Source: Kitasatospora cheerisanensis KCTC 2395
GTDB taxonomy: Bacteria; Actinomycetota; Actinomycetes; Streptomycetales; Streptomycetaceae
Length of the DNA stretch: 64,000 bases
Direction: 5' to 3'
Assembly: GCF_000696185.1 (NCBI RefSeq)
Contig: NZ_KK853997.1
Location: forward strand, 3,140,852 to 3,204,851
Every line of letters starts with the position of its first letter. The stretch's first letter is position 1. This document shows, one piece after another, positions 9,213-18,025 of the stretch. A program made the translations under genes and the position numbers. The notes below the pieces were generated by a model. That model saw nothing but the letters and a program-made list of their open reading frames with translations, did no database searches and was not told the origin of the DNA.

Positions 9213-11513
9213 CTACTTCAGCAGCGCGGGCACGCCGGCCGCGTCCGGCAGGTCGTCCGGGCCGGACAGCACCGTGAGCCGCTGGGTGGCGCGGGTCAGC
9301 GCCACGTACAGCACCCGCAGGCCCGCCTCGGACTCGCCGGCGATGCCGGTCGGGTCGGCGACCACCGTGGCGTCGTACTCCAGGCCCTTCGCCTCCAGGC
9401 TGCCCAGCGCCACCACCCGCTCGCCCAGGCCCTCGGCCCAGGACGCGGCCTCCGCCCGGCGGTCCATCGGGACGACCACCGCGACCGTGCCGTCGACCTC
9501 GTCCAGCAGCCGCTCCAGCTCGGCCCGGGCGGCCTTGCCGAAGGACGCCGGGTCGGTCTCCCGGACCGCCGCGAACCGCGGCTGCACGCCGGTCGCCCGG
9601 ACCGCGCTCGGCGACGGGGTGCCCGGCGCGGCCAGCGCCAGCACCTTCGCCGCCACCTCGGCGATCTCCGCCGGGTTGCGGTAGTTCACGGTCAGCGTGT
9701 GGCGGCGGCGCGGCTTGCCCGCCAGCACCTCGTCCATCGCGGCCTGCGCCTCCTCCGGGAACGGCCAGGAGGACTGCGCCGGGTCGCCGACGATGGTCCA
9801 GGTCGCCATCCGGGAGCGGCGGCCGATCATTCGCCACTGCATCGGGGTGAGGTCCTGCGCCTCGTCGACGATCACGTGCGCGTACTCGCGGCGTTCCTCG
9901 GGGACGCGCTCGCGCTCGCGCCGGCCGTAGGCCCGCTCGCCGTACGTGGTGACCTCGTCCAGGCCGGTCAGCAGGTCGATCGCGTCGACCTCGCGGACCT
10001 TCGGACGGGCCGGCTCACCGAGCAGCACCTGCAGCTCGTCGACCAGCGCCACGTCGTGCGCGGTCAGCTCGCCGGCGCCGCGGTCGTCCAGGTGCCGCCA
10101 GGACGCCGCCAGCAGGCGGGCCTCGTCCGGGGTGACGGCGCGGCGGGCGATCCGGTTGGTGTGCCGGTGCTGGCGCAGCGTGGCCAGCACCCGGCGCGGG
10201 GTGACGGCCGGCCACCAGGCGTCCAGGAACTCCAGGAACGGCGCCTCGTCGGACACGTACTCGTCGAAGGACTCGCGCTCCTCCTGGCGCTGCTCGCGCT
10301 CCGCGTGGCTGACCGGCTTCGGCAGGTCGCGGACCGCCTCCGACCAGAGCGCGTCCAGCAGCAGGCGGCGGGCGCGCGGACGCAGCAGGTTCAGCGGGGT
10401 GCCGCCGCCGCCCACCACGTTGCCGCGCACCGACTTGAGCCGGCCGGCGTCCAGCCGCAGCGCCCGGCCGCGGGCGAACACCTTCAGCTCGGTCGGCGCG
10501 CCCAGCTCCAGGGCCGCGCGGGCGGCCCGGCGCAGCAGCTGCACCATCCGCGAGGAGCCCTTGATCCGGGCCGCCTCGGGGCTGTCGTAGCGGGTCGCCT
10601 CGACGCCGTCGACCAGGCTGCCGACCGCGCGGATCGCGACCTGGCCCTCCTCGCCGAGCGAGGGCAGCACGCCCTCGGTGTAGGAGACCAGCAGCGGCGT
10701 CGGGCTGACCACCAGGATGCCGCCCGCGTACCGGCGGCGGTCCTGGTAGAGCAGGAACGCGGCGCGGTGCAGGGCGACGGCGGTCTTGCCGGTGCCGGGG
10801 CCGCCGGTGACCAGGGTGGCGCCGGCCGCAGCGGCCCGGATCACCTCGTCCTGCTCCTTCTGGATGGACGAGACGATGTCGCGCATCGTGTGGCCGCGGG
10901 CCCGGCCCAGGGTGGCCATCAGCGCGCCGTCGCCGACCACGGCGAGTTCCTCGCCGTCCAGGGTCGGGGTCAGGTCGGGGCGCAGCAGGTCGTCCTCGAC
11001 GCCGATGACCTTGCGGCCCTTGGAGCGGATCACCCGGCGGCGGATCACCCGGCCCGGCTCCAGCGGCGTCGCCCGGTAGAACGGGGCGGCGGCCGGGGCC
11101 CGCCAGTCGATGACCAGCGGGCCGAACTCGGCGTCGAGCACGCCGAGCCGGCCGATGTGCAGGCTCTCGGCGACCGCCGGGTCGGCCGGGTCCATCGGCG
11201 TCTGCGAGGGGATCCCGTGCTCCTCGGGGGCATCGGCCTGCTGGAGGTCGATGCGCCCGAACAGGAAGTCCTCGAACTCGTTGTTCAGCCGCTGCAGGTG
11301 GGCGCCGGCGCGGTACACCTGGGCGTCGCGCTCGGCGAGCGCGCCGGGGGTGCCGACGTGCACGCGCTTGGCGGCGTCCTCCAGGATGTACTCCGCCTCG
11401 GCGAGCTTCTCCTCCAGCCGCCGGTAGACGGTGTCGAGATGCTGCTGCTCCGCCGCGATCTCGCGGTCGCGGACAGTGTCGGTGTGGTGCTCGGCAGAGC
11501 CGTGCGCGCCCAA
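9213..11513 (-). CDS. HelD-like UvrD/Rep-superfamily ATPase (RNA polymerase recycling factor)
   Basis: A 766-residue superfamily-1 ATPase. Walker A GGPGTGKT is at about 237-244. The Walker B/DEAQ box is HVIVDEAQDLTPMQW and motif III is TIVGDPAQSSW. A Charged N-terminal coiled coil (AEQQHLDTVYRRLEEKLAEAE, about 20-42, FEDFLFGRIDL) and the WRAPAAAPFYRAT motif are typical of HelD, not of DNA helicases UvrD/PcrA. HelD proteins bind RNA polymerase and release stalled complexes from DNA using ATP; some actinobacterial members (HelR) protect RNAP from rifampicin. Start is TTG 11513; a GTG ~40 nt downstream (VRDREIAAEQQ) is an alternative. I see no rifamycin-associated element upstream. Confidence 0.88.
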   Translation of the reverse strand: MGAHGSAEHHTDTVRDREIAAEQQHLDTVYRRLEEKLAEAEYILEDAAKRVHVGTPGALAERDAQVYRAGAHLQRLNNEFEDFLFGRIDLQQADAPEEHGIPSQTPMDPADPAVAESLHIGRLGVLDAEFGPLVIDWRAPAAAPFYRATPLEPGRVIRRRVIRSKGRKVIGVEDDLLRPDLTPTLDGEELAVVGDGALMATLGRARGHTMRDIVSSIQKEQDEVIRAAAAGATLVTGGPGTGKTAVALHRAAFLLYQDRRRYAGGILVVSPTPLLVSYTEGVLPSLGEEGQVAIRAVGSLVDGVEATRYDSPEAARIKGSSRMVQLLRRAARAALELGAPTELKVFARGRALRLDAGRLKSVRGNVVGGGGTPLNLLRPRARRLLLDALWSEAVRDLPKPVSHAEREQRQEERESFDEYVSDEAPFLEFLDAWWPAVTPRRVLATLRQHRHTNRIARRAVTPDEARLLAASWRHLDDRGAGELTAHDVALVDELQVLLGEPARPKVREVDAIDLLTGLDEVTTYGERAYGRRERERVPEERREYAHVIVDEAQDLTPMQWRMIGRRSRMATWTIVGDPAQSSWPFPEEAQAAMDEVLAGKPRRRHTLTVNYRNPAEIAEVAAKVLALAAPGTPSPSAVRATGVQPRFAAVRETDPASFGKAARAELERLLDEVDGTVAVVVPMDRRAEAASWAEGLGERVVALGSLEAKGLEYDATVVADPTGIAGESEAGLRVLYVALTRATQRLTVLSGPDDLPDAAGVPALLK

Positions 11514-11551
11514 GGAGCCCCCAGAGGTGCGGAGAAAAAGGCGGACGGACG

Positions 11552-11557
11552 ATCTTA
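11552..11557 (-). promoter_or_regulatory. Possible -10 element for helD-like gene
   Basis: TAAGAT on the minus strand, ~39 nt upstream of the TTG start, is in a locally AT-richer patch. The -35 at 17 nt is poor. Transcription would start near 11545. Confidence 0.3.
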
Positions 11558-11619
11558 CGGGATGAACTGTTCCGCAGACGAGGGCCGCCCCGCCCCCGGG
11601 CGCACCGGCGGGGGGCCGG

Positions 11620-12759
11620 TCAGCGGTCGAGGGTCAGCCGGTAGCCCCGTTTCACCACCGTGGTGATCAGTCCGGGCACCCCGAGCGCCTGCCGCAGCCG
11701 GGCCATCGCGCTCTCCACGGCGTGCTCGTCGCCGCCGCTGCCGGGCAGCACCCGCAGCAGGTCGGCGCGCGCCACCACCCAGCCGGGGTGCCGGGCGAGC
11801 GCCCGCAGCAGCGCCATTCCGGCGGGCGGGACGGGGCGCAGCCGGCCGTCGACGACGGCGGCCCGGCCGCGCAGTTCGAGGGTGTGGCCGGCCACCGGGA
11901 AGGTGCGGGCCCGCTCCGGCAGCGCGGCGGTGAGGGTCTGCACCATCGCGCCCAGCCGCATCCGCTCCGGCCACACGACGGGGATGTCGTGCGCCTCCAG
12001 CGGGGCGGCGGTGACCGGGCCGACGCACACCGCGAGCACCTCGCGGCGCAGCGCGGTCAGCAGCTCGCCGGTGCGGCCGCGGGCGGCGGCGCGGTCCAGC
12101 AGGCCGATGGCGGCGGGTGCGGAGGTGAAGGTGACGGCGTCCAGGGCGCCCGCGCAGACCGCGTCGATCAGCCGGTCCAGCGGGCCGGTGTCGACGGGCG
12201 GCAGCCAGCGGTAGACGGGCACCTCGACCACTTCCGCGCCGGCGGTGCGCAGCGACTCGACGAAGCCGGCCAGCGGGGCGCCGTGCAGCTGGACGGCGAT
12301 CCGGCGGCCCTCGACGCCCTCCGCGAGCAGGTGGGAGAGCACCTCGGCGGAGGACTCGGTGGCGGCGGAGAAGGATTCGCGCAGCCCGGCGGCGCGGATC
12401 GAGCCCTTGGCCTTGGGTCCGCGGGCGAGCACCGAGGCCCGGCCGAGGGCGGCCCGCAGCTCCTCGCCGAGGTCCCAGCCGTCGGCGGCCTCCAGCCAGC
12501 CGCGGAAGCCGATGCCGGTGGTGGCGACGGCGAGGTCGGGCGGGTCGGCGATCAGGGCGCGGGTGGCCTCCAGCAGGTCGCCGTCGTCGGCGAGCGGGAC
12601 GATCCGCAGCGCGGGGGCGCGCAGCACGTCGGCGCCGCGGCGTTCGAGCAGGGCGGCGAGTTCGTCGGCGCGGCGGGCGGCGGTGATGCCGACGGTCCAG
12701 CCGGCCAGCGGTCCGGCGGCGGGGGTGGCGGGGTCGACGGGGTCGACGGGGTCGGCCAT
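11620..12759 (-). CDS. nnaR: NnaR-type regulator: HemD-like domain fused to winged-helix DNA-binding domain
   Basis: A 379-residue two-domain protein. Residues ~15-265 have the uroporphyrinogen-III synthase (HemD) bilobed fold (LAGWTVGITAARRADELAALLERRGA, TSAPAAIGLLDRA, VCVGPVTAAPLEAHDI). Residues ~285-377 form an OmpR/PhoB-type winged helix (ELRGRAAVVDG, HPGWVVARADLLRVL, VESAMARLRQALG, VKRGYRLTL). Such fusions in actinobacteria (NnaR of mycobacteria and Streptomyces) activate nitrate/nitrite assimilation together with GlnR; the HemD part is thought to be a sensor, not an enzyme. The adjacent co-oriented nitrate transporter supports this role. RBS AAGGACT precedes ATG 12759. Confidence 0.88.
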   Translation of the reverse strand: MADPVDPVDPATPAAGPLAGWTVGITAARRADELAALLERRGADVLRAPALRIVPLADDGDLLEATRALIADPPDLAVATTGIGFRGWLEAADGWDLGEELRAALGRASVLARGPKAKGSIRAAGLRESFSAATESSAEVLSHLLAEGVEGRRIAVQLHGAPLAGFVESLRTAGAEVVEVPVYRWLPPVDTGPLDRLIDAVCAGALDAVTFTSAPAAIGLLDRAAARGRTGELLTALRREVLAVCVGPVTAAPLEAHDIPVVWPERMRLGAMVQTLTAALPERARTFPVAGHTLELRGRAAVVDGRLRPVPPAGMALLRALARHPGWVVARADLLRVLPGSGGDEHAVESAMARLRQALGVPGLITTVVKRGYRLTLDR

Positions 12760-12873
12760 GCGGCGGCAGTCCTTCGGTGCGCCGCCCGGGGGTGTTCCCG
12801 GCGGGTCCTCGGCCGGGTGTGCGGCGGCGCGGTCGGGTGGTGGGTGGGTGATCCATCGTCGCCGTGCGGGGTG

Positions 12874-12928
12874 ACGCCCCCGGGTCGGGCGGGTGTCCGG
12901 CGTGTTTCGCGGCCCGGCCCGGGGGCGT
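12874..12928 (-). terminator. Hairpin terminator of narK
   Basis: A 16-bp stem with one wobble (arms 12874-12889 and 12913-12928) and a 23-nt loop, ten bases after the narK stop on the minus strand. Confidence 0.65.
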
Positions 12929-12937
12929 GACGGCGGG

Positions 12938-14308
12938 TCAGACCCTGGCGGGGGCGGGCGCGTCGGCGCCGTGCGGGGCGGCGGCGGGGCGGCGCAGGTA
13001 GACCGCCCAGGTGAGCAGGGAGCAGGCGGCGTAGGCGGCGAGGAAGGTGACGAACGCCGGGGTGCCGGTGTGCACGGTGCGGAAGGACTCGCGGAAGGCG
13101 AGGTTGATGAAGAGTCCGCCGAGCGCGCCGACGGCGCCGATCACGCCGATCGCGGCGCCGGACATCCGGCGCGACCAGGCGGCGGCGTCGGCGGGGGTGG
13201 TGCCGTCGGCGATCAGGTCCTGCGCCTTGGCGTCGAAGATGCCGGGGATCATCTTGTACGTGGAGCCGTTGCCGAGGCCGGCGAGCGCGAACAGCGCGAC
13301 GAACCCGGTGAGGAAGAGCGGCAGCGAGCGGATCGCCGACGCCCAGGTGACGGTGCCGGCGGCGGCGGCCATCGCGGCGAAGTTCCACAGCGTGATCCGG
13401 GCGCCGCCCCACCGGTCGGCGAGCTTCCCGCCGAGCGGGCGGGCCAGCGAGCCCAGCAGCGGCCCGAGGAAGGTGAGTTGGGCTGCCTGCAGGGCGGTGC
13501 GGCCGAACTGGTTCTGCAGCACCAGGCCGAACGCGAACGAGAACCCGATGAACGAGCCGAAGGTGCCGATGTACAGCGCCGACATCAGCCAGGTGTGCTT
13601 CTCCCGAACCACGGCGGCGATCGCCCCCGTGTCGGCCTTCACCGGCGCGAGGTTGTCCATGAACAGGGCGGCGCACAGCGCGGCCAGCACGATCAGCGGC
13701 AGGTAGACGGCGAGCACCAGCCGCGGGTGCCCGGCGCCCGCCAGGCCGATCACGGCGAGCGCGACCAGCTGGATCACCGGCACGCCGACGTTGCCGCCGC
13801 CGGCGTTCACGCCGAGCGCCCAGCCCTTGTGCCGGGCCGGGTAGAAGGCGTTGATGTTGGTCATCGAGGACGCGAAGTTGCCGCCGCCGACCCCGGTGAG
13901 CGCGGCGACCAGCAGGAACGTCCGGTACGAGGTGCCGGGGTGCATCACGTACGCGGCGGCCAGCGTGGGCGCGAGCAGCAGCAGCGCGGAGACCACCGTC
14001 CAGTTCCGGCCGCCGAAGCGGGCGACCGCCACGGTGTAGGGGATGCGGACGAAGGAGCCGACCAGGGTGGGAACGGCGACCAGGAAGAATTTCCCGGCCG
14101 GGTCGATTCCGTACTCCGGGCCCATGAACAGCACCATCACCGACCAGAGGCTCCAGATCGAGAAGCCGATGTGTTCGGAGAGCACCGAGAAGACCAGATT
14201 GCGGCGGGCGGTGCGGCGTCCTGTGCTTTCCCAGAACTCCGGGTCCTCCGGATCCCAGTGGCGGATCCAACGCCCGCCCGTCCTGCTGTTCGTGGTGGTG
14301 CCGTTCAT
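12938..14308 (-). CDS. narK: Nitrate/nitrite MFS transporter NarK
   Basis: A 456-residue, 12-helix major facilitator protein of the nitrate/nitrite porter family. The opening WIRHWDPEDPEFWESTGRRTARRNL is the streptomycete NarK N-terminus. The nitrate signature is visible as LLVAALTGVGGGNFASSMTNINAFYP (about 128-153) with GWALGVNAGGGNVGVP following. It imports nitrate or exchanges it with nitrite at the cytoplasmic membrane. It is transcribed before and towards nnaR, which ends 178 nt further on, with a terminator between. A GAAAC half-site (minus strand, 14362-14366) with a degenerate partner 6 nt upstream could be a partial GlnR box; weak. Confidence 0.92.
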   Translation of the reverse strand: MNGTTTNSRTGGRWIRHWDPEDPEFWESTGRRTARRNLVFSVLSEHIGFSIWSLWSVMVLFMGPEYGIDPAGKFFLVAVPTLVGSFVRIPYTVAVARFGGRNWTVVSALLLLAPTLAAAYVMHPGTSYRTFLLVAALTGVGGGNFASSMTNINAFYPARHKGWALGVNAGGGNVGVPVIQLVALAVIGLAGAGHPRLVLAVYLPLIVLAALCAALFMDNLAPVKADTGAIAAVVREKHTWLMSALYIGTFGSFIGFSFAFGLVLQNQFGRTALQAAQLTFLGPLLGSLARPLGGKLADRWGGARITLWNFAAMAAAAGTVTWASAIRSLPLFLTGFVALFALAGLGNGSTYKMIPGIFDAKAQDLIADGTTPADAAAWSRRMSGAAIGVIGAVGALGGLFINLAFRESFRTVHTGTPAFVTFLAAYAACSLLTWAVYLRRPAAAPHGADAPAPARV

Positions 14309-14448
14309 GGGCTGCTCCTCCGAGTGCCGTAGGCCTGTGCCACTGACGCTAGGAGTCCACCGTTTCGGATCCGTGGTGCGATGTGAAGGGTTCTTGACCG
14401 TCTGTTCACCCGGACCCGGGCCGGGGTGTGAGGGCCCGGGACACACGA

Positions 14449-14478
14449 AGAGCCGTCCTCCGGATGGAGGACGGCTCT
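14449..14478 (-). terminator. Terminator of tmRNA
   Basis: Perfect 13-bp stem (14449-14461 with 14466-14478), GGAT loop, starting 15 nt past the 3' end of ssrA on the minus strand. Confidence 0.85.
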
Positions 14479-14493
14479 GCGATGCACATGGGG

Positions 14494-14872
14494 TGGTGGA
14501 GATGCCGGGAATCGAACCCGGGTCCAGTGGAGAGGATTCAGGACTTCTCCGAGCGCAGTCCGCTGTGATTTTCTCGGCCCTGGCGGTCACGCGGACAAGC
14601 CGCCAACAGGCCCAGCCACTGTTTGATTTCCCCGCCACCCCCGCGGCCGGGGTGGAAGGTTGAGTTCCCTAGATTATGCCAGGATCCGGGTCGGGAACGC
14701 CCCGGGCTGACACCCATTCACTTTCGCTGATCAGGCAGCGAGAGCGAACTGCTGGGAATCGCGCTTAGAGTTGGCGATTATTTTTTTGCGACACGTGGTT
14801 AACGAGATCATTGCCGCGTTCCTCGGCTCGCTTCTCCTGTTTCGACTGCCACTGTCGAAACCGATCATCCCC
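14494..14872 (-). ncRNA. ssrA: tmRNA (transfer-messenger RNA)
   Basis: Rescues stalled ribosomes with SmpB. The 5' end GGGGAUG pairs with CAUCUCC next to the encoded CCA (14494-14496). The T-arm GGGTTCGATTCCC and the alanine-type acceptor GGTTTCGACAGTGGC near the 5' end are present. The mRNA-like segment encodes ANSKRDSQQFALAA followed by a stop (14731-14772), with the resume codon GCC after AUC. Length 379 nt is normal for streptomycetes. The tag differs from the S. coelicolor one as I remember it (which has a longer Ser/Gln stretch) but keeps the ALAA degron. Confidence 0.97.
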
Positions 14873-15002
14873 ATGTTGATTTGACAAACAGCTCCCGGCG
14901 GGCGGGGCCCTCCGGGTGATGCGCTGCCATAGTACTCGGGCGGCCCGTCAAGGGTCCAGCGCATTAACGAGCGGCGGCCGACGGGCTCCTCCCGGCCGCG
15001 GG

Positions 15003-16265
15003 TCAGCCGGTGGCGCCCGGCAGGGCGAGCTCCCGGGCCAGCCAGGGCAGCGACTGCTTGAACGCGAAGGCGCCGAACTGCCAGTCGTGCTTGCCGGGGT
15101 GGATCTCGACCCGGGTCTTCAGGCCGGCCGCGTTGGTGGCCCGGTCGAGTTCCTTGGCGTTGGCGATGTGGCCGGCCTCGGTGTCGCCGACCATGAACAG
15201 GCCGGAGGAGGCGCTGTAGTCGCCGTGCTTGCCGCGCAGCACCGTCAGCGGGTCGTTGGCGGCCCAGGCCGCGGCGTCGCCGCCGTAGAGCTGGGAGATG
15301 GTGTTCTGCTTGCTGCCGGTGTTCGGTCCGAGGTCGCCGGCCATGTCGACGAAGTGGCCGAACACGTCGGGGTGGACGACGGCCAGGTCGAGGGCGCAGG
15401 TGCCGCCCATCGACCAGCCGGCCGCCGCCCAGGCGTGCGGGCCGGAGGCGGTGCCGAAGGTCTTCACGACGTACTGCGGGATGTCCTTGACCAGGTGGTC
15501 CTGGGCCTTGCCGGCCGGGCCGTTGACGCACTCGGTGTCGGCGTTGAAGCCGCCGGTGGCGTCCACGAAGACCAGCACCGGGGCGTAGCCGTCGTGCGCG
15601 GCGGCGTACGCGTCGGCGGTCTGCACCGCGTTGCCGACCCGGATCCAGTTGCTCGGCGCCATGTACTGGCCGCCGATCATCTCCACCACCGGCAGCTGCG
15701 GGCGGACCTTGCTCTTGAACCAGGCCGGCGGCAGGTAGACCATCTCCTCGCGGTGCTGGAAGCCGCTCGGCACCGCCGGGATGTCGACCGCGACGACCCG
15801 GCCCTCGGTGGCCTTGCCGACCGTGACGAGCGCCTGGTCGAGGCTCATCTGCTGCGGCACCGGCGCGCCCGCCAGGTCGGCCAGCGCGACGTCCACGCTC
15901 GGGTAGTAACCGGTGGCGGCGTTCAGCGAGTTGGCGCCGCAGACCAGGGCCAGCGCGGCGGCCACCGGCACGGCGGCCATGTTCCACCAGCGGGCGTGCT
16001 GGAGGCCGAACGCCATGGTGCCGACGGCCAGCAGGGCGCAGAACACCCAGAACCACAGCCCGACCGGCAGCTCGTCCTGGACGTCGCCGAACAGCGCCAC
16101 CAGGATGGCGATCAGGCCGGTGCCCAGGAGGGCCCCGCCGGCGACCCACGGGAGCCGGCGGCGCAACCAGAACGGGCTGACCCGGACCGCCGCCGCACCC
16201 ACGGCCGCGAGGGCCAGAATGCGCAAGGTCCAGGGGAGCCAGCCGCTCAGCAGTGAGGAGTCCAC
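15003..16265 (-). CDS. Membrane-anchored esterase, antigen-85/esterase-D-like alpha/beta hydrolase
   Basis: A 420-residue protein with about four N-terminal transmembrane helices (within residues ~10-110) followed by an extracytoplasmic alpha/beta-hydrolase domain. The nucleophile elbow is GWSMGG (Ser at ~284), and the late HPGKHDWQFG supplies the catalytic His. This architecture is that of the mycolyltransferase-like/EstA-type family common in actinobacteria; the substrate is unknown and the organism makes no mycolates. The GTG start at 16265 gives VDSSLLSGWLPW; purines GTGAGGAG upstream support it. It lies between ssrA and smpB without obvious functional link. Confidence 0.82.
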   Translation of the reverse strand: MDSSLLSGWLPWTLRILALAAVGAAAVRVSPFWLRRRLPWVAGGALLGTGLIAILVALFGDVQDELPVGLWFWVFCALLAVGTMAFGLQHARWWNMAAVPVAAALALVCGANSLNAATGYYPSVDVALADLAGAPVPQQMSLDQALVTVGKATEGRVVAVDIPAVPSGFQHREEMVYLPPAWFKSKVRPQLPVVEMIGGQYMAPSNWIRVGNAVQTADAYAAAHDGYAPVLVFVDATGGFNADTECVNGPAGKAQDHLVKDIPQYVVKTFGTASGPHAWAAAGWSMGGTCALDLAVVHPDVFGHFVDMAGDLGPNTGSKQNTISQLYGGDAAAWAANDPLTVLRGKHGDYSASSGLFMVGDTEAGHIANAKELDRATNAAGLKTRVEIHPGKHDWQFGAFAFKQSLPWLARELALPGATG

Positions 16266-16347
16266 CCGGAGATCGTACGGAAACGTCCGGTCACCGCACG
16301 CAACCGGGGTGGCACGCCCTTGACCTGACGTCGGCTCAAGCCGCGGT

Positions 16348-16824
16348 TCAGCCCTGCCGGCGGCGGGCCGCGGCCACGGCGCGGTCGGACTCGCGGCGGT
16401 CCTGGCGCTCGCGCAGGGTCTGCCGCTTGTCGTAGAGCTTCTTGCCGACGGCGAGGGCGATTTCGAGCTTGGCGCGGCCGTCCTTGAAGTACAGGGACAG
16501 CGGGACCAGGGTGTGGCCGGTCTCCTTGGCCTTGGACTCGATCTTGCGGATCTCCATCTTGTGCAGCAGCAGCTTGCGCTTGCGGCGGGCCGAGTGGTTG
16601 GTCCAGGTGCCCTGGGTGTACTCGGGGATGAAGACGTTGTCGATCCAGGCCTCGCCGCCCTGGATGTACGCGTAGCCGTCGACCAGGTTGGCCCGGCCCT
16701 CGCGGAGCGACTTGACCTCGGTTCCGGTGAGCACCATGCCGCACTCGTAGGTGTCGAGGATGGTGTACTCGTGCCGCGCCTTCTTGTTCTGCGCGACCAG
16801 CTTCTTGCCCGTTTCCTTTGCCAT
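16348..16824 (-). CDS. smpB: SsrA-binding protein SmpB
   Basis: A 158-residue partner of tmRNA that binds its tRNA-like domain and the ribosomal decoding centre. Family motifs are [17 protein letters not shown], the barrel segment [16 protein letters not shown], the IPEY-containing loop, and the basic C-terminal tail ([18 protein letters not shown]) that inserts into the mRNA channel. It is close to ssrA on the same strand, as often seen in streptomycetes. Confidence 0.96.
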   Translation of the reverse strand: MAKETGKKLVAQNKKARHEYTILDTYECGMVLTGTEVKSLREGRANLVDGYAYIQGGEAWIDNVFIPEYTQGTWTNHSARRKRKLLLHKMEIRKIESKAKETGHTLVPLSLYFKDGRAKLEIALAVGKKLYDKRQTLRERQDRRESDRAVAAARRRQG

Positions 16825-16868
16825 AGCTCCGTCATTCTCGCACCTCGGGGGCGGCCTCGGCAGCCCCT

Positions 16869-17990
16869 TTACGGCGCGGCGGGCTCCTGGTCGGCGGGGC
16901 TCAGCCCGTCCAGCACCTTCAGGGCGAGGGTCTCGGCCCCGTCCTCGTCGCCGGCCGGGGCGGGGACGTCGGGCTGCACGCCGGTGCCGTCCGGGGAGCC
17001 GCCGGCGGGGGTGCGGTAGCGGCCGACGGTGAGTTCGAGCACCGAGCCGTCGGCGAGCCGGCTGGGCTGCTGGACGGTGCCCTTGCCGAAGGTGCGTGCG
17101 CCGACCAGGACCGCCCGGGAGCGGTCCTGCAGCGCGCCGGCCAGGAGTTCGGCGGCGCTCATGGTGCCGCCGTCGACCAGCACCACCAGCGGGACGGCGG
17201 TGTCGCCGCCGGCGGCGGCGGTCAGTTCGCGCTGCTCGCCGTGCACCTGGTAGCTGGCGACCGGGCCGCCGTCGAGGAACACCGAGGCGACGCCGACGGC
17301 CTCCTCGACCAGGCCGCCGGAGTTGCCGCGCAGGTCGAGCACCACGCCGCGGGCGCCGGCCGCGGCGGCGCGCACCTGGTCGGCCACGCCCTCGGTGAAG
17401 GCGTGCACGGCGATCCGCGCGACCCCCGGGCGGGGGCGGTCGGTCTCCACCTCGCGGGCGGCCAGTTCGGCCCGGGTCAGGCGGAGTTCGCGCACCGGCC
17501 CGTCCTCGCCCTGCACGCCGAGCGCGACCGCGCTGCCGGCCGGTCCGCCGCGCAGCCGGGACACCACCTCGGTGACCGGCAGTTCCTCGGCGGGGACGCC
17601 GTCGACGGTGACCAGCCGCTCCCCCGCGGTGATGCCGGCCCGGGCGGCGGGCGAGCCGGGCAGCACCTCGGCCACCTCGGTGGGGCCGTCGGCGCTGCGG
17701 CCGACGGACAGTCCGACGCCCGGGTAGCGGCCGCCGGTGAAGTCCCGGTACTGCTGCGGGCTGAGGTAGGCCGCCCACCGGTCGCCGCTGGCGCCCACCA
17801 GTTGCCGGGCCTCCTGCGGGCTCAGGTCGGCGCCGGTCAGGTCGGCGCCGCGGAGCCCGTCGGACGACGAAGGGGCCCGGGGCGAACCGATCGGCTCGCC
17901 CCAGGCCCCTGATGCGGCGCCGGCGAACAGCACGGCGCCGAACACCAGCCCGAGCGTCATCCCCTGGCGTACTCGCGGCGCAGTCGGCAT
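16869..17990 (-). CDS. S41-family C-terminal processing peptidase (CtpA-like), secreted
   Basis: Extracytoplasmic serine protease with a Ser/Lys dyad. It has an N-terminal signal/anchor ([21 protein letters not shown]). A PDZ domain (about 90-175) contains [16 protein letters not shown]. The catalytic domain has the nucleophile in [15 protein letters not shown] and the general-base Lys in [10 protein letters not shown]. Length is 373 residues. It lies between ftsX and smpB, as I remember for S. coelicolor, and is co-oriented with ftsEX, so a cell-wall or division role is possible; that is inference. Confidence 0.9.
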   Translation of the reverse strand: MPTAPRVRQGMTLGLVFGAVLFAGAASGAWGEPIGSPRAPSSSDGLRGADLTGADLSPQEARQLVGASGDRWAAYLSPQQYRDFTGGRYPGVGLSVGRSADGPTEVAEVLPGSPAARAGITAGERLVTVDGVPAEELPVTEVVSRLRGGPAGSAVALGVQGEDGPVRELRLTRAELAAREVETDRPRPGVARIAVHAFTEGVADQVRAAAAGARGVVLDLRGNSGGLVEEAVGVASVFLDGGPVASYQVHGEQRELTAAAGGDTAVPLVVLVDGGTMSAAELLAGALQDRSRAVLVGARTFGKGTVQQPSRLADGSVLELTVGRYRTPAGGSPDGTGVQPDVPAPAGDEDGAETLALKVLDGLSPADQEPAAP

Positions 17991-18025
17991 GCCGCCGAGT
18001 CTAGGGCCTCGGCGGCGACGGACCG

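Noticed and set aside
11514..11600. Rifamycin-associated element upstream of helD
   Set aside because: The expected inverted repeat could not be found; only a weak -10 was seen.
14731..16149. Long minus-strand reading frame over tmRNA and the esterase gene
   Set aside because: It is an out-of-frame Arg/Gly-rich read that only happens to run into the tmRNA tag; the esterase frame shows real motifs.
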